Assembly: GCA_035048485.1 (NCBI GenBank) | Contig: CM068587.1 | Location: 49,188,496 to 49,252,495, forward strand | Source: Pteria penguin | Taxonomy: Eukaryota > Mollusca > Bivalvia > Pterioida > Pteriidae | Length of the DNA: 64,000 bases | Reading direction: 5' to 3' | Part shown: piece after piece, positions 36,361 through 64,000 of the stretch | Numbering within the stretch: position 1 is the stretch's first letter | Layout of the letters: each line of letters opens with the position of its first letter | Translations under genes and position numbers: made by a program | Notes under the pieces: model-generated | Databases searched by the model: none | What the model saw: the letters and a program-made list of their open reading frames with translations, nothing else | Told to the model about the DNA's origin: nothing

Positions 36361-36610
36361 ACACATACATCCAAATACTGTATTCCAGTCTAATCAGTAA
36401 TCTGGCGATCGGTGTTCGATTCTGGCCGTCGGTTAGGGTATTTCTGATGTGATTTCTCTGTCTCTCGAGCTCTAGCTGTCTTTCGAATGAGACAGTAAAT
36501 TGGGCACCGCTGATGAGCTTATTGACAAGTAGATTCTATCCGGAACAGGGAAGGTCTTTCCTCTTTTTATTGAATGCTCCGCAGAGTTCTCAAACTGAGA
36601 ACAACTGAAG

Positions 36611-36611
36611 A

Positions 36612-36673
<62 letters not shown>

Positions 36674-36692
36674 GATGATGATATGATGATGA
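36611..36692. repeat. (GAT)n microsatellite
   Basis: About 27 nearly perfect ATG/GAT trimers. Confidence 0.95.
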
Positions 36693-36879
36693 TGATTTAC
36701 TGAACCACCAACAATGACTACAAGTAATCGAACTAAAAAAATGGAAGACAATTTATAACAAATTAGATTTCTACATATGAGACTGTTTTAGTCCATGGCC
36801 ATGCAGCGTATACAGTCTTTAGGTCTCTCGGATAATGTGTTGCCGTTAGCGGTTTGTTGTTTTGTACCGTACATCATTT

Positions 36880-36904
36880 CAGGAAGTGACGTTCTTGGCG
36901 CGCC
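36880..36904 (+). promoter_or_regulatory. ETS/CRE-half and E2F-like sites, candidate RAD51 promoter
   Basis: CAGGAAGTGACG (36880-36891) joins an ETS core to a CRE half-site, and TTGGCGCGCC (36895-36904) resembles an E2F site, the class of site that drives S-phase DNA-repair genes. This is the GC-richest spot upstream of RAD51, whose coding exon 1 begins after an acceptor, so at least one upstream leader exon is needed. A donor-like AAG|GTAGGC at 37141 could end it. Inference only. Confidence 0.3.
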
Positions 36905-37408
36905 GTCTGACTGCATCTAGAACAGTAGAAGGCAATTCAATATAAATCAATTACCTTTAATTGCTTGATTTCAATTGGATGTAACGGTACATATTCTTTT
37001 AAGTTTTTTTTTGTTTTGCAGATTTTTCTAAGATCGTCAGTTTCTGGAGATAGTCACAATACCGAAGTTGAAACTGTGTTGTTCTTTTCCTGTTTGTTTA
37101 CATAACTGTCTTAAGTTAAGAACAGTCTAAATCCAGTGAAGGTAGGCCTATAGGTCTACAGCGATAATATTGCCCGTGTTTATAAACACGACGAGTCTAA
37201 ATTTTATCTTAACAGGGGAGAGAGTTTTATCATGGTCAAATATTCCTAAAAGGTGTATTATTAAATATTCGCCTCAGTTCATAGTAGCGGTGGTGGCGTA
37301 GAGGATGAATACACCAGTTACCGCTAAGCCACATAGACTCTTATTATGATTTTTAAAACATGGCCATTTAAATGAATATTGGTATGTATTGGAAGAAATA
37401 AACTTTGT

Positions 37409-37535
37409 CAGGTTGGGGGCAACTCCTCATTTGAGAGATAATCACTCAAATGAGTAACTCTCACTGATTACTTAAAACAGTGATAGTTACTCTTTTGAGC
37501 GATTATTTCTCAAATGAGAGGTTGCGCCCAACCTG
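37409..37535. mobile_element. MITE, CAGGTTGGGGGCAAC family, 127 bp, TSD TTTGT
   Basis: Same termini and the same subterminal 'catttgagagataatcactc' as the 34196 copy, but nearly all of the interior is deleted. Flanked by TTTGT (37404-37408, 37536-37540). Confidence 0.88.
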
Positions 37536-37750
37536 TTTGTTAAACACCTCTATAATTTGATAATGGAATATTAGTTTTGGTTTTTTTAAAAGCCCGGATG
37601 AGCACATTTATCGCTGTAGACCTATACTGTAGGCACAGGTTGTAGACGCAATGTCCCTGTCTCCCTAATGTGTATAATATAATAGAAAGGTATGGAACTC
37701 TTTTGGCTCGTGGGCCAATGCAATCGATTTGATGCTATTTTCTGAAATAA

Positions 37751-38245
37751 TAGGTCGGGCACATCCCTGTAAAGAGAGACATTCCCTGTTTAGAGAGACA
37801 TTTTGCTGGCATTTAAAACATGTCACTCTAGACAGGGATGTTTTCAACCTTAATGCATGAGTTCCCAAGAACTAAAAAATAAAAATTTATAATTTTGACC
37901 TGAAACTTAAAATCTCTTATCCACAATACATACTGAATAATGTTGTAAAAGGTGTTGACCTGTAGGAAGTACTATTTATGAGTTTGATGATGAAAAACTT
38001 CTGCAGCTATAAACACAAAAACGATTGATAGAAATTCCAAACATTCTTTACAGATGTTGTATAGGACATTGTAAAGATGTGTGCTTTTAATTTTCAAATC
38101 AAAATTCCAAAATTTTGATTTTTAGTATTAAAGAACTGTTGCATTAAGCTGGAAAAAAATCCCTCTTTAGGACAATCTTTCAAATGCAGATGAACTATCT
38201 CTCTAAACAGGGAATATCTCTCTTTAGAAGGATGTGCCCAACTTG
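37751..38245. mobile_element. MITE, related CAGGTTGGGC family, 495 bp, TSD AATAA
   Basis: Ends TAGGTCGGGCACATCC and (complement) CAAGTTGGGCACATCC, subterminal 'ctctctttagaagg' and 'ttccctgtttagagaga'. Flanked by AATAA on both sides. The interior ('cagctataaac', 'aaagatgtgtgctttt') is related to the 34196 copy, so these are diverged members of one group. Confidence 0.8.
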
Positions 38246-39241
38246 AATAAGTCACCAACATTTGGTCACAAGGCTTACATTTTATGAAACTAGAATTAAT
38301 TCTCTATCTCATCAACACAATATGAGAAGGAAAAAGCATTTACTTCGTTTTTGAGAGGCAGATGGATTCAGTTCGTTTTCAGGTCGACATTTTACAGGTA
38401 ACGTTCATCACGATAATTTGTGACCGGTTTATCAGGATATTTCAAATATCAAACCATATGCACACATGACAACTAAGTTGCTGTGTTTGCAATCATGTAA
38501 TGTATTGATTTACTGACCTGCTTTGGAAAATTAACAACCCAATACATGTACATATGTTTAGACGCAAAACAAGACTCATCTCCTGTAAAATCAACTTAAC
38601 CTGTCACATTTTCCTGCCAAATATGCTACAGAAACAAGAGCTGTGATTGGTTGAGTGGCATCATGGTACATGTAAGTCTCATGATTGGTCATTATTTGAA
38701 ATAATAAGATGTTATACCAGGTATGTATGACTAGCATATTAATGTGTTAAACTTAAGCATGCTGCTGCTACCAATGTAACTGCAAATCCTGTATAATCCA
38801 TTGCCTATGGTGCAGATGGTTTACCATTTGAGAAATGTGTTCTAATATGCCTAATATTCCTGTCAACCACAGGATTCCAAATAATGTAAGGTATAAACTA
38901 TAACAATATAATGTAAGGTATAAATTATAACAATATAATGTAAGGTATAAACTAAAACAATATAATGTAAGGTATAAACTATAACAATATAATGTAAGGT
39001 ATAAATTATAGCAATATAATGTAAGGTATAAACTAAAACAATATAATGTAAGGTATAAACTAAAACAATATAATGTAAGGTATAGATTATAGCAATATAA
39101 TGTAAGGTATAAACTAAAACAATATAATGTAAGGTTTAAATTATAACAATATAATGTAAGGTATAAACTAAAACAATATAATGTAAGGTTTAAATTATAA
39201 CAATATAATGTAAGGTATAAACTAAAACAATATAATGTAAG

Positions 39242-39790
39242 CAGAGATGCCAACTGCTCCGATTTCGGCCCCTAAATCCGCGCTCCGATTGATGTAAAGT
39301 TTGCTCCGATTTTTTTTTTCGGCATCACTGTAGCTGGAAATCCGATTAATTTAAAACGAAAGTAGCCAAAAATGGAAGGTAACAGTGACGAAGAAGAAAA
39401 CAGAAAGTGCTGGCAATTAGATGAAGATGTGTACAATAAAACCATGCCTAAAAAAATTAAACACCAGCATAGTCAGCAATATAATGTTGCAATAAAAGAC
39501 TGCATAAAAGACTAGAACTATAACATACTCTTTTCACCCAGTTTTTGATCTTTGTTTTTTTTTATTATTATTTATTTCTTTTTGTTCAAGAAGGGCATAA
39601 ATTAAAGATTTTAACTACAATAACACTCAATTTTTACTAATTTTGAAAACTATATTTTCCATTTTTGTTTCGCTTCAGGGGGGCTTTGGCCCCCCCCCCC
39701 TTATCAGGGCTTTGCCCTGAACCTGACAAGGGGGCTGCCATCCCCTTGACCCCTGCTCCTCTGAGACATTATGAAATGTTGGCATCTCTG
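39242..39790. mobile_element. 549-bp TIR element inserted in the 27-bp array, TSD TGTAAG
   Basis: Ends CAGAGATGCCAAC and (complement) CAGAGATGCCAAC are perfect inverted repeats. TGTAAG is duplicated (39236-39241, 39791-39796) and the array resumes in register. It contains a small intact frame at 39372-39515. CAGAG termini with a 6-bp duplication are hAT-like. Confidence 0.9.
39372..39515 (+). CDS. 47-residue ORF inside the 549-bp TIR element
   Basis: ATG to TAG frame beginning MEGNSDEEENRKCW and rich in acidic residues at the N-terminus, then KKIKHQHSQQ. It may be the first exon of a parental transposase gene retained in a deletion derivative. I cannot assign a family. Confidence 0.3.
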   Translation: MEGNSDEEENRKCWQLDEDVYNKTMPKKIKHQHSQQYNVAIKDCIKD

Positions 39791-40043
39791 TGTAAGGTAT
39801 AAATTATAACAATATAGTATAAGGTATAAACTAAAACAATATAATGTAAGGTATAAACTAAAACAGTATAATGTAAGGTATAAATTATAACAATATAATG
39901 TAAGGTATAAACTAAAACAATATAATGTAAGGTATAAACTAAAACAATATAATGTATAAACTAAAACAATATAATGTAAGGTATAAACTATAATAATATA
40001 ATGTAAGGTATAAACTATAACAATATAATTCTTTCAGATCATA

Positions 40044-57314
<17,271 letters not shown>

Positions 57315-57853
57315 GCCAAGACAAACACAATAACCTGTTGTTATATTATAATGTGCCAAATGCACCTATTGTTTTTGACAATCTGGCACACAAGACGGAG
57401 CTGGCCCTGTTGACATGTGAGGAACACATGGTGCTGATGGAACTATATGATATATATTACTGCCTCCGACATAACAGATTGTGCCGCCTTTTTAGGCAAA
57501 CAGTTAGCCTTCTCAATAGGAAATCTGCGCTTGCTATATTTCATTGTTTTGATTCACTACATGAAGATGTGAATGTGATATAGAATATATAGGAAAATGA
57601 TGTGACTTATAAAGGAGATGTTTTTTATTTCAGGCTTCATGTTTTATTCCTGGTATCTTTTTTTTTTCTCGTTGTATAAATTTGGTTGAAAATGCAAAAG
57701 TACATTGATTTTCGTCATTCAAATTTCTTTTATTTAAGGAAGAAACAACAATAAAATGTATGGCATGATCACAGATGTTATAAATACCCTTATTTAAACA
57801 TAGGTACAAAATAAGTATCTGTACAATTAAATAAATATATACATATACTGTAC

Positions 57854-57859
57854 AATAAA
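57854..57859 (+). terminator. candidate polyadenylation signal of RAD51
   Basis: AATAAA about 540 bases after the stop. A second AATAAA is at 58014-58019. Which is used is unknown. Confidence 0.45.
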
Positions 57860-58019
57860 TTTTAACAAAGTCATGTATTGATAACTTTACCTTTTTAGAA
57901 ATAAAATGTGGTAGATTAACAACAACAATACGATTGTATATTCTGTAAAATAAGATAGACAAAATTTATATATGTGTAAATGCATTTTTCAGTAGATATG
58001 ATTCATTGTTGACAATAAA

Positions 58020-59380
58020 TGCTTTAACCTTGATTGTACTCATTTATGTTGGAAGGGGTTAGGCATTGGTATCTGCAGTAAAGAGAGTTGACCTATTTTA
58101 GTTGGTAGTGTGGTTTGACTTAACATTTGGTTTTTTTACCCTAAACTATTTGGATGAATCAATGACATGATCATGAATCTAGTAAGAATCTAGCTCTATA
58201 TACATGAAGTATAACGCTCAACTTTTGAGTACACTTCGTATTGGAAGAAGAAGAAGAAGATATACTATTTGTAAATCGAAGTCATTGACATTCGGCCAGT
58301 TTTCAAACTGATGTAAGAAAGTAACTGGTGTGATATCATTTTGGTATTCACAGAAAGATACCAGGGAGGACATCGATAGCAGCGTACCCTTGGTGTTTAA
58401 AACCAGATACTCGCAAGAAGTTAAAACCAGGTACTCGAAAAAAGTTAAAACCAGGTACTCGCAAGAAGTTAAAACCAGGTACTTGCAAGAAGTACCTGTT
58501 GATGGGCATTCTGTGTCCACTACAAATACCCAAAACATACGACAAAAATATTTCAATACTTCATACTAAAAGATAGACTTAAAGGGTGTGTTCAGAACAT
58601 CGGAACAGGGTAATGATTACACACAAATTGTATAATCTCGTAATGAGATAATGAGTGAAAGGGATACTGGATTGAAGAAATAAATATTAAGTATTATCAT
58701 ATTGTATCTTATTGGAGGACAGTCTGGTAAATCTCTTTAGCTACTTGTATAATGAACACCTTCAAAAATTGCTTTCAGAAATTATTCATCTGTACAATCA
58801 TTTAGCACCAAAAATAAAAATCATGATTGTTGTATAATGAAAATAAGATTAAGTGTTATGAGGCAGATTTGGATGTAGCTTTGTATGTAAATTACCATAG
58901 TAAAACATACAATATATGATGATTTTTTATAAATACATGTAATAAGTTTTTCTTGAGGTCTTGCGTACCCAAAAGTCTAGGGTCCGCCATTGTTTTTAAT
59001 ATTTTTACCATTTGAATTTGTACATATGAGCTGATATCACGTATACCCATGTAGAAATGATCCATTCGATTTCATTTCGTACACGTCGTTGTACGACCCT
59101 GAAATGTTACAGTACAGAATTACATTATATCTCAGACTTTTGTAATTAGAAATTTGATATTCCATGAAATATTACTTTACTATCTTTGTTCAGTTACCTT
59201 CCGTTATATATATTTTTGAATCTTACAGATCAGGTCTCCTTAAGTTCCAATTTAGTCTCAATTTTCTTAATATTACACCACTAAAATTTTTTGGGGAGGG
59301 TTACTAAAATTTCACAATCCGTCAATCATTTGAACCCTAAAATTTTAATAATACGTGTATCATTCAATAAGAAAATAAAG
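58020..59380. other. convergent intergenic region, no gene recognised
   Basis: Between the 3' ends of RAD51 (plus) and the SEA-domain gene (minus). It contains the 24-bp repeat below and AT-rich unique DNA. Confidence 0.4.
58399..58495. repeat. 24-bp minisatellite, about 4 units
   Basis: Unit 'gttaaaaccaggtactcgca' + 'agaa'. The 8-residue periodic frames on both strands are unlikely to be genes. Confidence 0.8.
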
Positions 59381-59386
59381 TTATAA

Positions 59387-62300
59387 CTAGAAAACGTGAT
59401 CATATTTACATTCAGATACATTGAAATCGTTTGTTGGACTGCTATGTCCGCCATTGTAGTATAAGGAATCATTTCCGTATGTGTACGTCATCTTTGTAGG
59501 CATATGGTGTCTAAACTCGGAGGGAGACTTCCTATACAAAGGAAAATAATCAAACATAAAATGTTATTTCAAATATACAACATATATAACGCGATATTTA
59601 AAGATAAATCTTTGTATTATTTTAGATCTGTAATAGTCAAAATATCGGTTATACTTGTCTAACAAATAAATAAATTTCAGTATTTTGGAATAAAGGTGGT
59701 CATTTTGTGATATCATGGTTTCTTTTAGCTCATTACAGATGAAGTCCACGATCTGATGAAGTAAGTAATCGGATCTTACTCGTAGTTTTCCTCTGTGAGT
59801 CCATGCTTCTTTACACGTTTGCGCTTTGTAGTGACACAAGCTACGCTAATACAAAACACCGAAGCTAGGACGACTATGCCGGAAGCTAATCCAATCAGGC
59901 GATACAATTCTCTCGAACCATCTGAAAATTAAGACATAAATGTAAGAACATGTATGTTTATACCACATCGTTTTATTGCACCGGAGGCGCGTTTCGATAA
60001 CTTATGTTTCTTCGGTGATGTTCAAGGCAAAATTTGTAAAGTCGAAAACGTGTACAGAGCATGCCAGTTACCAAATGTATTATCGGTGTGGGTTACAATT
60101 CCTGTAAAAATTTAAACTTCTTTCAGAGAGAGAAATTTCTTGCTTTAATACTGGTTTTAATTGTCTTATCCAAAAGACACCAAACTAACAAGCACCCGGC
60201 AGGAATCGATCACGGTACCATGAACCAAGCACCTAACTGATGGAGGGGCAGGCTTGGTGTAGTGGTTAAGCGCTTGGCTTGCGGCGCCGACGATCCGGGT
60301 TCGATTCCCGGGTTGCGCCACTATGTTTAAGAGGTTGGTTACCTACTGCTTCCATGTCGCGATATAACTGAAAAATTGTTGAAAGCGACGTAAAACACCA
60401 AATCAACCAACCAACCAACCTAACTGATGGAGGCTAGGCCGGCTCAGAATTGGAGAGAGGTTTAGTTATTTCAATATTCATTTCAAGGAATCAAAAGATT
60501 TTGTAATACCATCATGTATCTTCTATAAAGTATTAGGGCATTACAAGTCTGTGTTAAGCTGCCCTAGAAATTTCAATAATTGCTGTAAGCTATGTTGAAT
60601 ATCATTGATTAAGTATTGAGGGGTAGTGCGTCAAGTGATACGACGATACAAATTTTGTCCTTCACTTAAAATTGAAAAAGAAGTTGCACATGACAAAAAT
60701 TATGAAATAATTACCCCACAAAAAATTATACGTTACGAATCATCTGTTGCGTTAAGATGGATTTTAGATACCTTATTAATTGACATCGTTGATTTCACTT
60801 GAAAAAGGCCACGTGGCCGAAGATTTGTGAAACGAGTGTTCGATATTTATATCTATTTATATCTATATATGGATATCCCGCTGGAAGAATTAACCTGTGT
60901 GGTCATACATTACCGTTTGTTTCTTTCTGCACAATGTCTTTCCTAAAAAAGATGAAAACAAAAGGTTATTGGAAACATTATTCAATAACATGTTCAGCAC
61001 AACGTAAACCTCTCCTCGACTATAACATAGTGTAAAACATTTGATATTAGAGTTGCTCTATTTTCGTGAGAATTTTTTCGGGTATAATATTCACAAAGGC
61101 TGCAATATACATGTACTATATTGTTAGCCAGATCAAGAGAATGGAAGATTATATTTTTGCATGGAGTCATACTCACAGATTTACGCCAAAATAAAGTCCC
61201 GCGAATAAAATTGGTTTAAGTAATTTGAGAAAAGAAAATGGCCCATTGGTATGACAAAATTCACCGTAGACACAATAAACAATTATAATTACACTAACTC
61301 TAGAACGAAAGATGTGGTAGGGGACTAAAATAGAATACATGGACGGAATAAGTATGTGCGATCTGACTTCTTTATTTCTGAACACTTTGTATTTTCAATG
61401 AAACGTCACTTACTTGCATGTTGGACCATTTGCTGTGTTTTGGCACTGTTCATTATCGCCACATGTTGTTACCTTGAGATATATGTCACAAGCGTTTGAT
61501 GTATCATCGATCGTTACTGGAAAATACAGAAAACTATAGAAAATGAATAAAATGGATAATCTTTTACCTCCATGGTATCTCATCCAGGTTATAAAAGTTA
61601 TGAAAGCAATCCCATATACAAGAGATTTTGCTTTTAAAATACATCATACACTGCTATATAAATTTTCTCAAGATATTTCATTATTGTAAATCATATATTT
61701 CGTGAGACATTATTTTCTCGATATTATGTCACATTAGGTACATTCGCGAGGCATTACTTTCGACATCATCTCACTTTAGGTATATTCGCAAGACATTTTT
61801 TTTTTCGATATTATCTCACTTTAACAGGTATTCACGAGACATTATTTTCGATATAATTTCATTTTAGATATAATTTGGGAGACATTATTTTCGATGTTAT
61901 CTCACTTAAGATATATTTGCGAGACATGATTTTCGATATTTTCTCAAAACTGAAAAAAATCTTTTACTAAATCAATTGTCCGAGGTATCTCAAATTAATC
62001 AGCTCTGTCCCTTGATGGGATTTTTGCTATCACGTTAAGGGCCATGCGGTGATTAATTTGCTCTTCAGATATTTTGGATTCGGCCATGGACATCGCTAAA
62101 GAGAATTACGTTTTTGACATTTGTACAAGACATAATTAATTAAATAAATACGTACATACTTTGTTGACACATTTACACACAAAGCCTTCACAAACCTACC
62201 GTTTTAAATATCCATTCTTTGAATACGCCTTTACAGACAAGTTCCTCATATATTTACCGAATTGCCCATTGTTGATCACCATTTTCACAGAAAAGGTCTT

Positions 62301-63509
62301 CACAGACCTACCATTTTGTCCACTCTTTGTCGACACCTTCACAGACAAGGTCTTCACAAATTTACCGTTTTGTCCATTCTTTGTCGACACCTTCACAGAC
62401 AAGCTCTTCACATACTTACCGTTTTGTCCATTCTTTGTCGACAACTTCACAGACAAGGCCTTCAATACTTACCGTTTTGTCCATTCTTTGTCGACACCTT
62501 CACAGACAAGGTCTTCACCGACTTACCGTTTTGTCCATTCTTTGTCGACACCTGTACAGACAAGGTCTTCACAGTTCTACCGTTTTGTCCATTCTTTGTC
62601 GACACCTTCACAGACAAGGTCTTCACATACTTACCGTTTTGTCCATTTTTTGTCGACACCTTCACAGACAAGGTCTTCACAGACTTACTGTTTTGTCCAT
62701 TCTTTGTCGACACCTTCACAGACAAAGTCTTCACATACTTACCGCTTTGTCCATATTTTGTCGACACCTTCACAGACAAGGTCTTCACATACTTACCGCT
62801 TTGTCCATTCTTTGTCGACACCTTCACAGACAAAGTCTTCACATACTTACCGCTTTGTCCATTCTTTGTCGACACCTTCACAGACAAGGTATTCACATAC
62901 CTACCGCTTTGTCCATTCTTTGTCGACACCTGTACAGACAAGGTCTTCACATACTTACCGTTTTGTCCATTCTTTGTCGACACATGTACAGACAAGGTAT
63001 TCACATACCTACCGTTTTGTCCATTCTTTGTCGACACCTGTACAGACAAGGTCTTCACATACTTACCGTTTTGTCCATTCTTTGTCGACACCTGTACAGA
63101 CAAGGTCTTCACAGACTTACCGTTTTGTCCATTCTTTGTCGACACCTTCACAGACAAGGTCTTCACATACTTACCGCTTTGTCCATTCTTTGTCGACACC
63201 TGTACAGACAAGGTCTTCACATACTTACCGTTTTGTCCATTCTTTGTCGACACCTGTACAGACAAGGTCTTCACATACCTACCGTTTTGTCCATTCTTTG
63301 TCGACACCTGTACAGACAAGGTATTCACATACTTACCGTTTTGTCCATTCTTTGTCGACACCTTCACAGACAAAGTCTTCACAGGCTGCCCATCAAACAT
63401 CAGCTCCGTTCTATTATTGACGAGATCTACAGCAGTTTTAACTAAAGTGGTTGCTGCCTGTGTGTCCTTCTTCACAATCACGTCATAGTCTATCACCAGA
63501 CTGCCGACC
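59387..63509 (-). CDS. SEA/EGF-like single-pass membrane protein, 3' part
   Basis: Five minus-strand exons fit in phase: 63509-63337, 61516-61414, 60942-60914 (29-nt micro-exon), 59921-59780 and 59531-59387 (TAG 59389-59387). Junction phases are 1, 2, 1, 2. Exon 1 here encodes the end of a SEA-like domain (VGSLVIDYDVIVKKD, then LVNNRTELMFDGQPVKTLSV). The next encodes a four-Cys EGF-like piece (ACDIYLKVTTCGDNEQC then NTANGPTCK), lacking the usual last Cys pair. The third TM exon has LIGLASGIVVLASVFCISVA followed by a basic stop-transfer TTKRKRVKKH. The tail is Tyr-rich (NYEKSP, YTYGND, SLYYNGG) and ends in CKYDHVF. SEA domains sit next to membranes in mucin-like and adhesion proteins and often self-cleave, but the cleavage motif is not visible in this part. 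The 5' exons are outside the window. The micro-exon is needed to keep frame but is the least certain. Confidence 0.68.
60165..60445 (-). mobile_element. old SINE copy interrupted by a younger SINE
   Basis: 'gttttaattgtcttatccaa', 'aagcacccggcaggaatcga' and 'gaaccaagcacctaactgat' continue after the insertion as 'ggctaggccggc', the tRNA-like head of the main family in minus orientation. Confidence 0.7.
60247..60418 (+). mobile_element. 172-bp tRNA-derived SINE with 15-bp TSD
   Basis: tRNA-like head (A-box-like TTGGTGTAGTGGTTAAGCG, B box GGGTTCGATTCCC), body with 'gcgatataactgaaaaattg' and 'gaaagcgacgtaaaac', and a tail of (CCAA)n. Flanked by CCTAACTGATGGAGG at 60232-60246 and 60419-60433. A different SINE family from the main one, and likely younger. 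Confidence 0.9.
62160..63395 (-). repeat. 54-bp minisatellite carrying copies of the SEA exon end and its 5' splice site
   Basis: About 22 units. On the minus strand each reads 'gtgaagaccttgtctgtgaa' + 'ggtgtcgacaaagaatggac' + 'aaaacg|gtaagtat'. The first ~45 bases of the unit equal the last 45 bases of the SEA exon, and the rest is the intron's first bases. Units near 62160 are the most diverged. Because 54 is divisible by three, up to 419 codons stay open in several frames; these are not genes in their own right. Confidence 0.93.
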
Positions 63510-63919
63510 CTGTATCAACAATAGGTAAGGACCATCTTATTTGCAAGATATAAGGGAAAGGAAGAAAGGTTACTGACTTTGCCGTATGACAGAAGTCACC
63601 ACGGAAATATACAGTATATAGTGTAATGATATTAAAACACATAAGGACATCACAAAAATATTTGATTATAGTGCAGTTACGATGCCGACTTATGACGGTC
63701 ATTTGATATGACAATAGTCAATCGGTTGGTGAGACAATTATTCAAAAAATACCAGTAGCGAACAGAACACAGTTACACGTAGTACCGAAAATAAATATAA
63801 TAAAGTGTAGGAATTATGAATTCATAGAAACCAACAGGCAATATTAGGTACCAAGAAGAAATAAAAATACCCTGGATAATCAGATCCTTTTTTATGCACC
63901 GGATCAATAGACGGTGGGA

Positions 63920-64000
63920 GGGGTGCGGATATTGTTTTTGTCCTGTCTGTCTGTTTGTTTGACTGTTGTCATCTTTAACCTTGGTCATAACTTTTGAACC
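63920..64000. repeat. interspersed repeat, cut by window end
   Basis: 'ttgtcctgtctgtctgtttg' and 'taaccttggtcataactttt' match the repeat families at 45826 and 55975. Confidence 0.6.

Larger units (their letters stand above)
38878..40030. repeat. 27-bp minisatellite in the RAD51 leader intron
   Basis: Unit 'aatataatgtaaggtata' + 'aactaaaac', about 13 copies before and 9 after an inserted 549-bp element. The array runs directly into the acceptor of the first RAD51 coding exon (caatataattctttcag). Each unit contains a donor-like AAT|GTAAGG. Confidence 0.9.

Noticed and set aside
38768..39253. 161-codon minus-strand frame (TLYCFSLYL repeats)
   Set aside because: By-product of the 27-bp minisatellite, with no start context, splice support or domain.
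59776..59921. Stop codon at the end of the TM exon of the SEA gene
   Set aside because: The TAA lies within a good donor (GA|GTAAGA), and the exon at 59531-59387 continues in phase with a Tyr-rich tail.
60247..60321. Functional tRNA gene
   Set aside because: A and B boxes are present, but only three acceptor base pairs form and the sequence continues into a SINE body with a 15-bp duplication.
62161..63488. Long plus-strand open frames (up to 419 codons) with repeats such as SLSTPSQTRSSHTYRFVH
   Set aside because: They are open only because the 54-bp unit is divisible by three and stop-free. The minus strand holds the SEA exon with matching splice phases.

Overview
The window is animal nuclear DNA and almost certainly comes from a bivalve mollusc. 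Evidence: intron-rich genes with GT-AG junctions, AT-rich intergenic DNA, dense tRNA-derived SINEs ending in (AATC)n, many small TIR elements, molluscan-type interspersed repeats rich in 'gaccttgacc', and a secreted Gly/Tyr-rich protein of shell-matrix type. I do not name a species. A run of exactly 500 N (9887-10386) marks an assembly gap of unknown size.

Genes, left to right. (1) 7297-9569, minus: the last four coding exons of an actin maturation protease (ACTMAP/C19orf54 family), with the N-terminus lost upstream, possibly in the gap. (2) 15376-17978, plus: a complete three-exon gene for a small stand-alone CBM20 (starch/glycogen-binding) protein, with a CCAAT box and a CRE just upstream. 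(3) 25333-26019, plus: a secreted Gly/Tyr/Ser-rich repeat protein with a probable non-coding first exon at about 24190-24221. (4) 32603-33523, minus: a protein with eight C2H2 zinc fingers. (5) 40044-57314, plus: a complete nine-coding-exon RAD51 gene (338 residues), whose introns carry most of the repeats in the right half. (6) 59387-63509, minus: the 3' part of a single-pass membrane protein with a SEA-like domain, a short EGF-like segment, a TM helix and a Tyr-rich tail. Its 5' part lies beyond the window. A gag-like retroelement fragment lies at 1821-2036.

The rest is mobile and repetitive DNA: over ten copies of one SINE family; several MITE families whose ends and target duplications can be read directly; nested insertions (SINE into SINE, TA-flanked element into SINE inside a TIR element, two elements inside a 4.1-kb element in RAD51 intron 2); a 3.2-kb satellite of 40-bp units; and several minisatellites.

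The most unusual signal is that two minisatellites have amplified an exon-intron junction. In RAD51 intron 6, a roughly 49-bp repeat carries a copy of the 3' splice site plus the first ~17 bases of exon 7. In the SEA gene, a 54-bp repeat carries the last ~45 bases of the SEA exon plus its 5' splice site, about 22 times and in frame. RAD51 exon 7 also ends in a rare GC donor. These arrays place many competing splice sites beside a single authentic one.
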